From Diaphorobacter sp. HDW4A (GTDB lineage: Bacteria > Pseudomonadota > Gammaproteobacteria > Burkholderiales > Burkholderiaceae_C): a stretch of 64,000 nucleotides of DNA. How positions within the stretch are numbered: position 1 is the first letter of the stretch; every line of letters starts with the position of its first letter. The position numbers and the translations under genes were made by a program. The stretch spans positions 992,001-1,056,000 of the forward strand of contig NZ_CP049910.1 of NCBI RefSeq assembly GCF_011305995.1, in the 5' to 3' direction. The notes beneath the pieces were generated by a model, which saw nothing but the letters and a program-made list of their open reading frames with translations, was not told where the DNA came from and ran no database searches. Below, piece after piece: positions 18,674-27,486 of this stretch.

Positions 18674-20581
18674 TTACTCTGCGCTGGGGCGGGGTACCTT
18701 GATCTCGGCCTTGAAGTGCTGTTTGAGCAATTCGTAGTATGCCATAGCTTCTACGCCCGACCAGACTTGAGTGTACTGCTGCTGTTCCTTTTGGTAGGTG
18801 GCAGCATCCTGCGCGGCGCGCGGCACGATCTTTTCGACCTTGGCAACAGCATAGCCTGCAGCGCCCAAATTCACACCGACCCAAGAGGGCAGGTTGTCGA
18901 TGGGGGCTTGCAGCACGGCATCGAGAACGGCGCGGGGCTGGTCATGTGCTTGCTCGCGCGAGACGGTGATCGGTGCGGACAGGCCGGTGGCGGATGCAGG
19001 GGCGGCCTTCCATGCGGCGAGCTTGGCGTCGCCATCCTGGCGTGCCATTTCGGCGGCTTTGTCGGCAACGTAGAACGCCTTGGCCTTGTCCTTGGCTTGT
19101 TCCCAAGGGATGGTCATGGCGGGCGTGTAGTTCGTCACACGACCTGCGGCGAGCATGCTCGGGCCGACTTCCACGGCTTCGGTCGAGCGCTTGTTCTGCA
19201 GCGAGTCTTGAGCGAAGAGTGCTTCGAGGAAGCGTGCATTCGCGAGCGGGCCTTGTGTCTGGGGGCCGGGGACGCGAGCCACATTGGCCACGGTCTGCAG
19301 CTTGAGCTTGAACTTGTCGGCCACGGCCTTCAGGTTGTCACCCTGTTCATAGACGGTGTTGGAGAACGTGTCGGCCACTTCGGCGAACTTGCGCTGTGCC
19401 TGCTGGTCCTTCAGGTCGGCCTCGAGCTTGGGGCGCAGTTCTTCGAATGAGGGGCGTGGAGGCGTTTTCACATCAGTCAACATGATGATGTGGAAGCCGA
19501 AGTCGGATGCCACGACATCGCTGATGTCGCCCTTCTTGAGGGCGTAGGCAGCTTCTTCGAAGGGCTTGACCATCGAGCCGCGTGTGAAGAAGCCCAGATC
19601 GCCGCCGGACTTGGCGGAGCCTGGATCTTCGGATTCCTTCTTGGCGACGTCGGCAAAGCTGCCGGGGCTTTTGCGGACTTCGGCGAGGATGGCTTCGGCC
19701 TTGGCCTTGGCTTTTTCGCGGTCGGCCGACGATGCGTCCTTCGATGCGCTGATCAGGATGTGGCTTGCGCGGCGCTCTTCCTTGCCGGACAGGCGCTCGA
19801 GGTTTTCCTTGTAGTAGGTGCGCAGGTCTTCTTCGTTCGGCACGATGGTGGCCTTCACGGAGTCGAGGTCCAGCACGATGTATTCCACCGAGGCTTGCTC
19901 GTTTTGCTGGAAGCGCGGTGCGTTGGCCTTGTAGAAGGCTTCGACGTCGCTGTCGGATGCGGTGACCTTGGCGGTGTAGTTGTTGGCGTCGAAACGCGCA
20001 ACCTGAATTTCGCGGCCTTGCCAGACGGCATCCATCGCGAGCTTCACTTCTGGCACGGTGCTGAAGGAGGAGGTCAGCACGCCGCCCATCACCTGATTCG
20101 TGGACAGGTCGTAGCGCACCTGGTTCTCGAAGCCTTCGGGCGTCAGGCCCTGAGCGCCTACGAGTGCCTTGTAGGCTTCGGCATCCAACGTGCCATCGGG
20201 CTTGCGCAGTGCTGCGATCTGCGGAATCTTCTGCAGTTCGCGGGCCAGGCGCACATCAGTGGTGGCGAAGTGCATGTCGCGCGCGGCGGTCTCGTACACC
20301 TTGTCGCGCACGATGCGCTCAAGCGTCTCGTACTTGGCTTGCGGCGAGTCGAGCAGCTTGCTGTCCATGGTCGGATTCTGTGCACGCAGGCGGTCACTCG
20401 CCTGGCGGTGTGCGGCATCCCAATCGGCTTGGGTGATGTCCTTGCCATTCACGCGCGCCACAACCGGGCTTTTTTCGGTGAAGTAGTTCTGGTTCACACC
20501 GACGAGAATGAACGAAGGGACGATCAGCAAGACCAGCAAGAACATCACTATCTTTGAGTGCTTGCGGATGGCTTCAAACAT
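18674..20581 (-). CDS. ppiD: Periplasmic folding chaperone PpiD (SurA-N/rotamase)
   Basis: Inner-membrane-anchored periplasmic foldase that assists newly secreted outer-membrane proteins. The 635-residue product has a short cytoplasmic N-terminus and one membrane anchor (IVMFLLVLLIVPSFILVGV, residues about 11-29), a SurA-N-like domain, a parvulin domain containing RASHILIS and the SGGDLGFFTRGSMVKPFEE segment, and a degenerate second domain. The start MFEAIRKHSK is the usual PpiD N-terminus. A strong minus-strand terminator lies just upstream at 20605-20634, so it has its own promoter. Confidence 0.93.
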   Translation of the reverse strand: MFEAIRKHSKIVMFLLVLLIVPSFILVGVNQNYFTEKSPVVARVNGKDITQADWDAAHRQASDRLRAQNPTMDSKLLDSPQAKYETLERIVRDKVYETAARDMHFATTDVRLARELQKIPQIAALRKPDGTLDAEAYKALVGAQGLTPEGFENQVRYDLSTNQVMGGVLTSSFSTVPEVKLAMDAVWQGREIQVARFDANNYTAKVTASDSDVEAFYKANAPRFQQNEQASVEYIVLDLDSVKATIVPNEEDLRTYYKENLERLSGKEERRASHILISASKDASSADREKAKAKAEAILAEVRKSPGSFADVAKKESEDPGSAKSGGDLGFFTRGSMVKPFEEAAYALKKGDISDVVASDFGFHIIMLTDVKTPPRPSFEELRPKLEADLKDQQAQRKFAEVADTFSNTVYEQGDNLKAVADKFKLKLQTVANVARVPGPQTQGPLANARFLEALFAQDSLQNKRSTEAVEVGPSMLAAGRVTNYTPAMTIPWEQAKDKAKAFYVADKAAEMARQDGDAKLAAWKAAPASATGLSAPITVSREQAHDQPRAVLDAVLQAPIDNLPSWVGVNLGAAGYAVAKVEKIVPRAAQDAATYQKEQQQYTQVWSGVEAMAYYELLKQHFKAEIKVPRPSAE

Positions 20582-20604
20582 GGTCAGTCAATCTTTCTGG
20601 CAAC

Positions 20605-20634
20605 AAAAGAAAAGGCGAACCTTGCGTTCGCCTT
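20605..20634 (-). terminator. Rho-independent terminator upstream of ppiD
   Basis: A perfect 9-bp stem (AAGGCGAAC / GTTCGCCTT) whose minus-strand 3' side runs into TTTTCTTTTG. It ends transcripts arriving from the tRNA-Val/hupB side. Confidence 0.75.
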
Positions 20635-20904
20635 GGCTTGGGCGGGGTGGCAACGTTGTGTGGCATTGGTTCCCGAAGGCGGCTTGGCGACGATGAAAGT
20701 CGGAGTCCTTGGGTACCGATTGCTTGCAGCAACCACCAACGAGGCTTGTCGCCCAACATGGACGGCAATCGAAAGATTGTACCTTTTCGTTTGCGGATTT
20801 CACTGCCTTGCTCTCTCGCAAGCCACCAGACGATGCAGTGCCAATGCGTTTTTGCCACGGCCTGTCAACTCTTCTGGTGCCTGCGCTACAAACGTGCGGA
20901 CACA

Positions 20905-20934
20905 AAAAAACCACCGGAATTTCTTCGGGTGGTT
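20905..20934 (-). terminator. Terminator downstream of tRNA-Val
   Basis: A stem AAACCACC / GGTGGTTT followed on the minus strand by an uninterrupted T run (complement of 20903-20909). Confidence 0.8.
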
Positions 20935-20954
20935 TCTTCATGAAGGGGATTTAG

Positions 20955-21030
20955 TGGTGGGTGCTAACGGGGTCGAACCGCTGACCTACGCCTTGTAAGG
21001 GCGCCGCTCTACCAACTGAGCTAAGCACCC
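20955..21030 (-). tRNA. tRNA-Val (TAC), CCA encoded
   Basis: On the minus strand: acceptor GGGTGCT/AGCACCC, D-arm AGCTCAGTTGGTAGAGC, anticodon stem GCGCC/GGCGT around the loop CTTACAA (anticodon TAC), T-arm GGTTCGACC, and CCA at the 3' end. It lies 15 bp downstream of hupB on the same strand. Confidence 0.97.
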
Positions 21031-21045
21031 ACTTCAATCAACCTG

Positions 21046-21318
21046 TCAGTTCAGGGCATCCTTCAACGCCTTGCCTGGACGGAACTTTGGCACTTTTGCT
21101 GCCTTGATCTTGATTGTATCACCAGTACGGGGGTTGCGACCCGTACGAGCTGCACGCTTGCCCACCGCGAAGGTGCCGAAACCGACGAGCGACACCGTGC
21201 CACCCTTTTTCAGCGTCTTCTTGACCGCATCGATCGTGGATTCCAGAGCGCGCGCAGCGGCGGCTTTGGAAATGTCGGCGTTGTTAGCAATATGCTCAAT
21301 CAGTTCGGTTTTATTCAC
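21046..21318 (-). CDS. hupB: DNA-binding protein HU-beta
   Basis: A 90-residue nucleoid protein with complete HU architecture: N-terminal helices ([19 protein letters not shown]), the VSLVGFGTF beta turn, and a DNA-grasping arm containing [14 protein letters not shown] that carries the conserved Arg-Asn-Pro. The start ATG follows an AAGGAACC-type leader. It is followed by tRNA-Val after 15 bp. The family usually forms dimers that bend and compact DNA. Confidence 0.96.
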   Translation of the reverse strand: MNKTELIEHIANNADISKAAAARALESTIDAVKKTLKKGGTVSLVGFGTFAVGKRAARTGRNPRTGDTIKIKAAKVPKFRPGKALKDALN

Positions 21319-21630
21319 AAGGAACCTCTCGCAAATGAGTGGATGGAATTAGTTCGTTCTTGCATACCTGGAGGGAGTTTTCTGTTGCCACCTTGCGGCA
21401 ACTCATCAGTCTGAAAGAAAGACTGAACGCTCAACAGATTGCTGCTCCAGATTAAAGCTATCACGTTCGCTGGTGTCAATACAGACCACCGCTTAGCAAC
21501 AGCATGGATAGGAATTCTAGTCGTATTTTTCGCTGGCTCTGTGGCTCGTTGCCGCTTTTGCGGCGCAAAACCGCATGCAGTCTTCTTGCGGTTGACTTGG
21601 ATGCAACAGATGTAGCGATATTGATGTTTG
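21319..21630. other. 312-bp region between hupB and pgsA
   Basis: It should hold the hupB promoter and the pgsA 3' end. A perfect inverted repeat TCAGTCT-N7-AGACTGA is at 21406-21426, and a possible pgsA terminator on the minus strand is at 21569-21593 (AACCGCA / TGCGGTT followed by TTTTG). No gene is recognised. Confidence 0.45.
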
Positions 21631-22200
21631 CTACTTGACAACGCGAGCACGAATTTCCGGCAGGGCTTTCTGCAGGTAGTAGACCATCGACCAGACCGTC
21701 AGAATCGCTGCAATCCAGATGAGCCATGTGCCCCACACGCCGGTGTCGATGACGCCGAAGAGCTTGCTGTCATACAGAAGAAACGGAATGGCGACCATCT
21801 GCACCGTCGTCTTGAGCTTGCCCAGCATGTGCACTGCAACGCTCTTGCTTGCACCAATCTGGGCCATCCACTCGCGCAGCGCCGAAATGGCGATCTCGCG
21901 ACCAATGATGATCAGCGCCACGAACACATCTGCGCGCTGCAGATGCACCAGAACGAGGAGCGCGGCACACACGAGGAACTTGTCTGCGACCGGATCAAGA
22001 AATGCGCCGAAGGACGACGTCTGATTGAGCTTGCGGGCCAGATATCCATCGAGCCAGTCGGTGATCGCGAAGGCGATGAACATCACTGTTGCGATCAGGT
22101 TCTGCGTCTGCGGCTCCAGCGGTGCGGAGAACACCCCCACGATCAAAGGGATCGCGACGATGCGCGTCCAGGTCATTATGGTGGGGATGGTGAAAAACAT
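21631..22200 (-). CDS. pgsA: CDP-diacylglycerol-glycerol-3-phosphate 3-phosphatidyltransferase
   Basis: Inner-membrane enzyme that makes phosphatidylglycerophosphate, the committed step to phosphatidylglycerol and cardiolipin. The 189-residue product has four to six membrane segments and the CDP-alcohol phosphotransferase signature with spaced Asp residues: DWLDGYLARKLN followed by FGAFLDPVADKF. The start MFFTIPTIMTWTRI is the usual PgsA N-terminus. It lies downstream of uvrC on the same strand, a frequent arrangement in proteobacteria. Confidence 0.94.
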   Translation of the reverse strand: MFFTIPTIMTWTRIVAIPLIVGVFSAPLEPQTQNLIATVMFIAFAITDWLDGYLARKLNQTSSFGAFLDPVADKFLVCAALLVLVHLQRADVFVALIIIGREIAISALREWMAQIGASKSVAVHMLGKLKTTVQMVAIPFLLYDSKLFGVIDTGVWGTWLIWIAAILTVWSMVYYLQKALPEIRARVVK

Positions 22201-22283
22201 GAGGTGATTGTGTCATGCAAAGCAAAGCCCTGCCAGCGACCCTAACCACGGGGTGTGAAACAGGGCCTTGGCTTGGCAGGAGA

Positions 22284-24272
22284 TCAGCGCAACGCGCGGT
22301 AGATTTCTTCCGCAAGCTCGCGGGAAATCCCGTCGACGGATGCCAGATCTTCGACACTCGCGTCACCCACGCCGCGCACACCGCCAAAGCGTTGCAGTAA
22401 CCGCGCGCGCTTCTTCGGGCCGATGCCGGGGATGTCTTCGAGCCTGCTGCCGCCCACACGCACCTTGGCGCGTGCGGCGCGCATGCCGGTGATCGCAAAG
22501 CGGTGTGCTTCGTCGCGAATTTGTGCCACCAGCATGAGCGCGGCCGAATCCTTGCCGAGGTAGACCTTCTCGCGGCCGTCGGCAAACACCAGATCTTCAA
22601 GGCCCACCTTGCGACCTTCTCCCTTTTCGACGCCAACGATGCGCGTGAGATCAAGCCCGAGACTCTCGAACACCTCGCGCGCCATACTGACCTGGCCCTT
22701 GCCGCCATCGACCAGCACCAGATCGGGCAGTCGCGCCTGACCGGCCGCCACCTCGGCGCCTCCGGCCTCGCGCTGCGCCTCGGCCACCTTGCTGTAGCGG
22801 CGCGTGAGCACCTGGCGCATGGCGGCGTAGTCGTCACCGCCCGTGATGCCCTCGATCTTGAAGCGGCGGTATTCGCTGCTTTGCATCTTGTGGTGATGGA
22901 ACACAACGCAGGAGGCTTGTGTCGATTCGCCCGCAGTGTGTGAGATGTCGAAGCACTCGATGGTGAGCTGATCGAGATTCTCTGCCTCCAGATCCAGCGC
23001 CTCGGCCAGCGCGCGGGTGCGCGCCTGCTGAGAGCCTTCTTCGGACAGAAGCCGCGCGAGCTGGATGTCCGCATTCTTCTGCGCCATCTCCAGCCACACA
23101 CGCCGCTGCTCGCGCGGCTGGCTCACCGCGTGCACGCGCACGCCGCTTTGTTCGCTCAGTGCATCGAGCAGCGCCTCGTCCACCGGTTCGCTCACCAGCA
23201 GCGTGGGCGGCACGGGCACGTGCAGATAGTGCTGCGCGATGAAGGCTTCGAGCACCTGCTGCGCCACGGGGAGCTGTTCGGTCTCGGGCTCTCCTGAGGC
23301 TTCCGGCTCGGCGCAATCGCTGTCCTTTTCGGCGCGATAGATGGCCGTCGCATCTTCCACATGGGTTGGAAAGTAGGCGCGGTCACCAAGGTGCCTGCCG
23401 CCGCGTACCATCGCCAGATTCACGCAGGCGCGACCGCCGTGCACCTTCACGGCCAGAATGTCCACATCCTTGTCGGAGACGGTCTCGATTGCCTGTTGAT
23501 GCAGTACCCGAGACAGCGCCGTGATCTGATTGCGTATCTCGGCGGCCTGCTCGAATTCGAGCTTCTCGGAGTGCGCCATCATGCGCGCCTCGAGTTGCTG
23601 TAGCAGCTCCTGAGTCTCGCCGCGCAGCATCGCCTCGGCGTGGCCCACGTCGACCGAATAGGCTTCTGGCGAAATCAGATTGACGCATGGTGCTGTGCAA
23701 CGCTTGATTTGATAAAGCAGGCAAGGCCGCGTGCGGTTGGAAAAAACGGTGTCTTCGCAAGTGCGCAGACGGAACACCTTCTGCAGCAGAAGGATGGTCT
23801 CCTTGACAGCCCATGCGCCGGGGTAAGGTCCAAAGTAGCGATGCCGCTTGTCCACCGAGCCGCGGTAGTAGGCCACGCGTGGAAACTTCTGACCTGGCGC
23901 GGAGCCCGTCCCGTCTTTGGCCGCTACGCCAGTGATTTTCAAATAGGGATAGCTCTTGTCGTCGCGGAACAGGATGTTGTACTTGGGGTTCAGCGACTTG
24001 ATCAGATTGTTTTCAAGCAGCAGCGCCTCTGCCTCGGAGCGCACTACCGTGGTCTCCAGCCGCACGATCTTGCTGATCATATGTCCGATGCGCGTGCCAC
24101 CGTGGTTCTTTGCGAAGTAGCTCGAAACCCGCTTTTTGAGATTGCGCGCCTTGCCCACATAGAGCAGCGCATCCTGTGCATCAAAATAGCGATACACGCC
24201 TGGCAGGGGCGGCAGCGCGGCCACTTGGGCTAGCAATTCGGCGGAGTGCAATTCGGGAGAGGCAGACGACAT
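22284..24272 (-). CDS. uvrC: Excinuclease ABC subunit C
   Basis: Dual-incision nuclease of nucleotide excision repair. The 662-residue product has the N-terminal GIY-YIG nuclease ([20 protein letters not shown]), the Cys-rich cluster region ([13 protein letters not shown]), a UVR motif for UvrB contact, the RNase H-like EndoV domain (CFDISH and VLVDGGKGQ) and C-terminal HhH motifs ([14 protein letters not shown]). I chose ATG at the complement of 24270-24272. An acidic Glu/Ser/Pro-rich insertion lies around residues 310-340. pgsA follows. Confidence 0.95.
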   Translation of the reverse strand: MSSASPELHSAELLAQVAALPPLPGVYRYFDAQDALLYVGKARNLKKRVSSYFAKNHGGTRIGHMISKIVRLETTVVRSEAEALLLENNLIKSLNPKYNILFRDDKSYPYLKITGVAAKDGTGSAPGQKFPRVAYYRGSVDKRHRYFGPYPGAWAVKETILLLQKVFRLRTCEDTVFSNRTRPCLLYQIKRCTAPCVNLISPEAYSVDVGHAEAMLRGETQELLQQLEARMMAHSEKLEFEQAAEIRNQITALSRVLHQQAIETVSDKDVDILAVKVHGGRACVNLAMVRGGRHLGDRAYFPTHVEDATAIYRAEKDSDCAEPEASGEPETEQLPVAQQVLEAFIAQHYLHVPVPPTLLVSEPVDEALLDALSEQSGVRVHAVSQPREQRRVWLEMAQKNADIQLARLLSEEGSQQARTRALAEALDLEAENLDQLTIECFDISHTAGESTQASCVVFHHHKMQSSEYRRFKIEGITGGDDYAAMRQVLTRRYSKVAEAQREAGGAEVAAGQARLPDLVLVDGGKGQVSMAREVFESLGLDLTRIVGVEKGEGRKVGLEDLVFADGREKVYLGKDSAALMLVAQIRDEAHRFAITGMRAARAKVRVGGSRLEDIPGIGPKKRARLLQRFGGVRGVGDASVEDLASVDGISRELAEEIYRALR

Positions 24273-24367
24273 GCGCCTATTGTCATCGCAGTTGGACTGG
24301 CTTGCCATGAAGCGTGCTGCGGCTCTCGGCAGCACGTGGAGGCGAAACTGTCACCAGATGCGAATCT

Positions 24368-25288
24368 TCAGAGGGCTGTATCCAGCACCATCATCATCAC
24401 GAAGCCGGTCATCAGTCCTGCGGTGGCGAACGCTTCATGTCCCTTGCGGTGCGACTCGGGAATGATCTCGTGGCTGATCACGAACAACATGGCGCCCGCT
24501 GCAAAACCAAGGCCCCACGGGAGGAGGGTGACGGAGTTGCTGATCATGGCGGCACCGATCACCGCACCCAACGGTTCAACGAGCCCCGAAAGCATTCCCA
24601 GCAGCACCGAAAACCCACGCGAGTAGCCGACCGCCAACAGCGCTGCAGCCACTACAAAGCCTTCGGGTACGTCCTGAATGGCGATGCCGATGGCCAGTGC
24701 GTTGGCGCGCAGGCCTTCGTTGCCCGCATATCCGACGCCAATGGCCAGACCTTCGGGCAGGTTGTGCAGAATGATGGCGATGACGAACAACCAGGTGCGG
24801 CGCAGCTTCTGGGCAGACGCACCTTCGCGGCCCTTAATGAAGTGTTCGTGAGGCAGCAGCCGGTCCAATGCCAGCAACGCCAATCCTCCGAGCAGGATGG
24901 CTGAGCCCACGATGCCGCCGGCTCCCCATGCACTGCCTGAGAATGACGAGGCCGAGCGCGCTGCTTCCAGCGCAGGCATCACCAAGGAGAAAGCACAGGC
25001 CGCGAGCATGACACCCGCACCGAAGCCAAACAGCGTGTCCTGCACGCGCTCGGAGGGGCGTTGGGCGAACAGTACAGGCAGCGTTCCCAGCGCAGTGGCC
25101 AACGCCGCGATGCTTGCGCCAACCAACGCGTTGCGCGCTGCTTGCTGCTCCTGCAGTGCATTCCACAGAAACATGCATGCCGCCAGAAGGCCCATCGTGC
25201 AGATGACGAGTCCTATGCACGTCTTCAGGCGCAACGGTGATCTGTCCAAGGCAATGGCTGGGCGCTGGGAAGGCTCTTCGATCAGCAT
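24368..25288 (-). CDS. ZIP-family divalent metal transporter
   Basis: A 306-residue inner-membrane importer of Zn/Fe/Mn-type ions. It has about eight membrane segments and the ZIP metal-site motifs in adjacent helices: HNLPEG (H175, N176, E179) and QDVPEG (Q205, D206, E209). A His/Glu segment (LLPHEHF) in the central loop may feed metal. It is 72 bp downstream of sodA on the same strand, so it could be the last gene of a Fur-influenced operon and supply Mn to the superoxide dismutase. That link is inferred from position. Confidence 0.88.
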   Translation of the reverse strand: MLIEEPSQRPAIALDRSPLRLKTCIGLVICTMGLLAACMFLWNALQEQQAARNALVGASIAALATALGTLPVLFAQRPSERVQDTLFGFGAGVMLAACAFSLVMPALEAARSASSFSGSAWGAGGIVGSAILLGGLALLALDRLLPHEHFIKGREGASAQKLRRTWLFVIAIILHNLPEGLAIGVGYAGNEGLRANALAIGIAIQDVPEGFVVAAALLAVGYSRGFSVLLGMLSGLVEPLGAVIGAAMISNSVTLLPWGLGFAAGAMLFVISHEIIPESHRKGHEAFATAGLMTGFVMMMVLDTAL

Positions 25289-25360
25289 GTCCGTCTCTTC
25301 TTTCTGTATGGGGAAGTAGTGGCGTCTGGGCGGTGAAGCGGTCAGCAGGTCAGATGCCGA

Positions 25361-25987
25361 TCACCGCGATGTCGCAGCGGCGTAGCGACGTGCAACCTCT
25401 GCCCAATGAATGACGTTGTAGAACGCAGCGATGTATTCGGGGCGACGGTTCTGGTACTTCAGGTAGTACGCGTGTTCCCATACATCGAGGCCCAGAATCG
25501 GCGTGTTGCCCGACGCGATGCCCGGCATGAGCGGTGAGTCCTGATTGGCGCTGCTTTCCACAGTCAGCTTGCCAGCCGAGTTCACGCAAAGCCAGGCCCA
25601 GCCGCTTCCGAAGCGGGTCAGTGCAGCCTTGGTGAACTCCGCGCGAAACGTGTCCATCCCGCCAAGTTCCGCAGAGATGGCGTTTGCCAGATCGCCCGTG
25701 GGTTCGCCACCGCCCTGTGGCGACATCACTTGCCAGAACAGGCTGTGGTTGGCATGTCCGCCGCCGTTGTTGCGCACAGGTGCCTGCAGTTTTTCGGGCA
25801 ATACATCGATCTGCGCAATCAAGTGATCGACCGGCATCTCCGCAAACTCGGTCCCTTCCAACGCAGCGTTCAGATTGTTCACATACGTCTGGTGGTGCTT
25901 GGTGTAGTGGATCTCCATGGTCTGGGTGTCGATGTTCGGCTCCAGTGCGTCATAGGTGTAAGGCAGTTGCGGAAGGACATGTGGCAT
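25361..25987 (-). CDS. sodA: Superoxide dismutase, Mn type
   Basis: Cytosolic enzyme that dismutates superoxide. In 208 residues the four metal ligands are H27, H81, D168 and H172 ([12 protein letters not shown]). Residues that separate Mn from Fe enzymes are of the Mn kind: Gly77 before HANHSLFW, and the active-site Gln in the second domain ([11 protein letters not shown]149). It lies downstream of a DUF2325 gene and a small hypothetical gene on one strand, with a Fur-like box at the head of this group. In Pseudomonas aeruginosa the Mn-SOD operon is Fur-repressed, so similar logic is plausible here. Confidence 0.94.
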   Translation of the reverse strand: MPHVLPQLPYTYDALEPNIDTQTMEIHYTKHHQTYVNNLNAALEGTEFAEMPVDHLIAQIDVLPEKLQAPVRNNGGGHANHSLFWQVMSPQGGGEPTGDLANAISAELGGMDTFRAEFTKAALTRFGSGWAWLCVNSAGKLTVESSANQDSPLMPGIASGNTPILGLDVWEHAYYLKYQNRRPEYIAAFYNVIHWAEVARRYAAATSR

Positions 25988-26044
25988 GGAGATATCTCGT
26001 TAGGGTAGAAGGCGTGGATTCCTGAGCGGGCTTGGCGGTGGGCG

Positions 26045-26536
26045 TCAGTGCAGCGATGTGCTTTGTGCCGTGCTCCAGTGAAGACCCGTCGGCAACAAGG
26101 CGTCGACCGTATTCGGCGTACCGCTTCGTCGCGTTTCGTGCTCGTTCAATGCGGCCCATGTATAGCGAATGTGGTGACACGCAGCGATTCGCATCGATTG
26201 CGACTCGTCCTCGTTCTCCATGATCGACTTGAGCCGGTTGTGAGCGCATTGCAGACATTCGGCGGCGCTGGAAGGCTGATCCAACGTTTCCAGACATTCC
26301 GCGAGATTCAAATGCGCGACGACAAATGCGGCGAGCCGATCGTCATCCGGCACATCGATGCTGTCGGTGTGCTTGAAGAGCAACCGGTGTGCGACGCGCA
26401 GCGCCTGTTCGTGCCAGGAAAAGGCGTGCACAACGCATTGCGCTTGCCGGGCATCGTTGCCCGCATGAGTGAGTCTGCGCCATTCGGCAAGCAGGGCGCT
26501 GGTGGACAGTTCGGTCGTCCTTGATTGGGTGCTCAT
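26045..26536 (-). CDS. Hypothetical protein between DUF2325 and sodA
   Basis: A 163-residue protein, no family recognised. It is mostly helical, with a tetratricopeptide-like rhythm in the middle (AFVVAHLNLAECLETLD, then AAECLQCAHNRL), no signal peptide and no membrane segment. The ATG at 26536 overlaps the TGA of the DUF2325 gene by 4 bp (ATGA), which fixes the start; a start at 26557 is in frame but less likely. The sodA start is 57 bp downstream. In Pseudomonas an unrelated small orfX also sits between fumC and sodA. Its function here is unknown. Confidence 0.75.
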   Translation of the reverse strand: MSTQSRTTELSTSALLAEWRRLTHAGNDARQAQCVVHAFSWHEQALRVAHRLLFKHTDSIDVPDDDRLAAFVVAHLNLAECLETLDQPSSAAECLQCAHNRLKSIMENEDESQSMRIAACHHIRYTWAALNEHETRRSGTPNTVDALLPTGLHWSTAQSTSLH

Positions 26537-27081
26537 GGGTTTTCCCTTTCGTTCCATGACATGGCGGCGAGTTGCTCCGTCTTGCCGGATGGGTGAACGC
26601 GCACGATGCGAAGCGCATCGGGTCGCTCGACAAGCACGCAGGCCTTGCCTGTGCGCTTGCAGTGATCTTCCACGCGCCAGAACGAGTCGAGCGAAACGCA
26701 GCCTGCTTGGCAGATCACCAGATCAGCCGCATGCAAGCTGCGCTCGAGCAGGGCAGGGTCCGCATGGGCGAAGTCGTTGGTACCTGACTCTGCCTGCGCA
26801 GTCGTTGCGGGCTCAGCATCTGTTGAATCAACAGTGCCATGCAGGCCCCAGCTTGCCAAAGTGCGTTGCAGTTGCAGACGCTCTTCGCGCTCCCATGCAA
26901 GCAGGCTCTCCCGTGCCATGAGCCGTGCACGTGTGCGGATGAGCTCCCCATGCAGGCGCTCGATTTCTTGCTCACGGGTCATTGCGTGCTCCGTGCAGCG
27001 CCCTTGCAGAGCCCCGCAACGTCGCAGCAAGACGCCATGTTCCAGCACAAGCTGCTGGATGTCTTCATTGCGGTATGACAC
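26533..27081 (-). CDS. DUF2325 domain protein with coiled-coil N-terminus
   Basis: A 182-residue protein. Residues about 20-85 are strongly helical and likely coiled coil (EQEIERLHGELIRTRARL). The C-terminal third matches the DUF2325 pattern (ADLVICQAGCVSLDSFWRVEDHCKR then GKACVLVE), with one conserved Cys per element. The GTG start at the complement of 27079-27081 is chosen because GGAGG lies ten bases upstream and no better ATG preserves the coiled coil. It is the first gene of the unit leading to sodA; a Fur-like site and a TACAAT -10 lie 83-105 bp upstream. Its biochemical role is unknown. Confidence 0.78.
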   Translation of the reverse strand: MSYRNEDIQQLVLEHGVLLRRCGALQGRCTEHAMTREQEIERLHGELIRTRARLMARESLLAWEREERLQLQRTLASWGLHGTVDSTDAEPATTAQAESGTNDFAHADPALLERSLHAADLVICQAGCVSLDSFWRVEDHCKRTGKACVLVERPDALRIVRVHPSGKTEQLAAMSWNERENP

Positions 27082-27163
27082 GATGCTCTCGCCTCCAATG
27101 TCTGATGCTCCTGCTGATTTCTGATGCCTCGAATGGATGGATCTTTCACCACTCTTTAGAAAC

Positions 27164-27186
27164 ATTGTAAATGCGAATCGTTTTTA
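27164..27186 (-). promoter_or_regulatory. Candidate Fur-like site and -10 for the DUF2325-hyp-sodA unit
   Basis: Reading on the minus strand, TACAAT (27169-27164) is a good -10. Directly upstream, 27172-27186 (TGCGAATCGTTTTTA on the plus strand) has one perfect half-site and about 9 of 14 matches to the Fur 7-1-7 consensus TGATAAT-N-ATTATCA. Position over the -35/-10 spacer fits repression, but the match is imperfect. Confidence 0.45.
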
Positions 27187-27296
27187 TTCATTAAACCATG
27201 CGCGCATCGATGATTTGGTTTGATGGAAGAGCGCAACGAGCGTCGTGATACCGGCAGCCGGCGCGTGGCGCTTAACCATGTGCCTAGTGCAAGCGC

Positions 27297-27332
27297 AAAA
27301 AAAGCCAGCGGGCTTGTTGAAACCCGCTGGCT
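27297..27332 (-). terminator. Rho-independent terminator of the candidate sRNA and/or LysR
   Basis: A perfect 10-bp stem (AGCCAGCGGG at 27303-27312, CCCGCTGGCT at 27323-27332), 10-nt loop, followed on the minus strand by seven T. Confidence 0.88.
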
Positions 27333-27378
27333 GAACCACGATGAAAAGAACCTTGGAGCAACTGTTGTGATTGCACCA
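27297..27378 (-). ncRNA. Candidate Fur-repressed small RNA (RyhB/PrrF/NrrF-like logic)
   Basis: A free-standing promoter-terminator pair on the minus strand with no convincing ORF. The promoter has -10 TATACT (27390-27385) and -35 CTGAGA (27414-27409, 18-bp spacer), giving a start near 27378. A near-perfect Fur box (27399-27413) covers the -35 and spacer. About 82 nt downstream is a strong terminator: 10-bp stem AGCCAGCGGG / CCCGCTGGCT plus seven T. The body has a small 5' hairpin (GCAAT / GTTGC) and then an unpaired pyrimidine-rich stretch suited to target pairing. It lies just upstream of the sodA unit and reads toward it. It could also be only the 3' end of the LysR transcript. Confidence 0.6.
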
Positions 27379-27398
27379 GCCGTCAGTATATCCAATAT

Positions 27399-27413
27399 TG
27401 AGAATGGTTCTCA
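27399..27413. promoter_or_regulatory. Fur box (TGAGAATGGTTCTCA)
   Basis: A perfect inverted repeat TGAGAA / TTCTCA that matches 12 of 14 informative positions of the Fur 7-1-7 consensus. It overlaps the -35 and spacer of the minus-strand promoter of the candidate sRNA and lies 74 bp past the LysR stop. No plus-strand gene starts nearby. Confidence 0.75.
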
Positions 27414-27486
27414 GTACATTGGCGTTTTATTTTTCTGTTGGGATCCGCATTGGAGGTATCGCTCACCACGCCAATGCAGTGGCCGG

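Larger units (their letters stand above)
20582..20954. other. 373-bp region between ppiD and tRNA-Val
   Basis: It contains two terminator hairpins reading on the minus strand (20605-20634 and 20907-20934, listed separately) and a possible ppiD promoter (minus-strand TACAAT at 20781-20776). Overlapping short frames on both strands show no recognisable protein. Confidence 0.5.

Noticed and set aside
27156..27395. 79-codon minus-strand ORF over the candidate sRNA
   Set aside because: It starts with TTG within the promoter, reads through a strong terminator hairpin, and has no ribosome-binding site or recognisable family.
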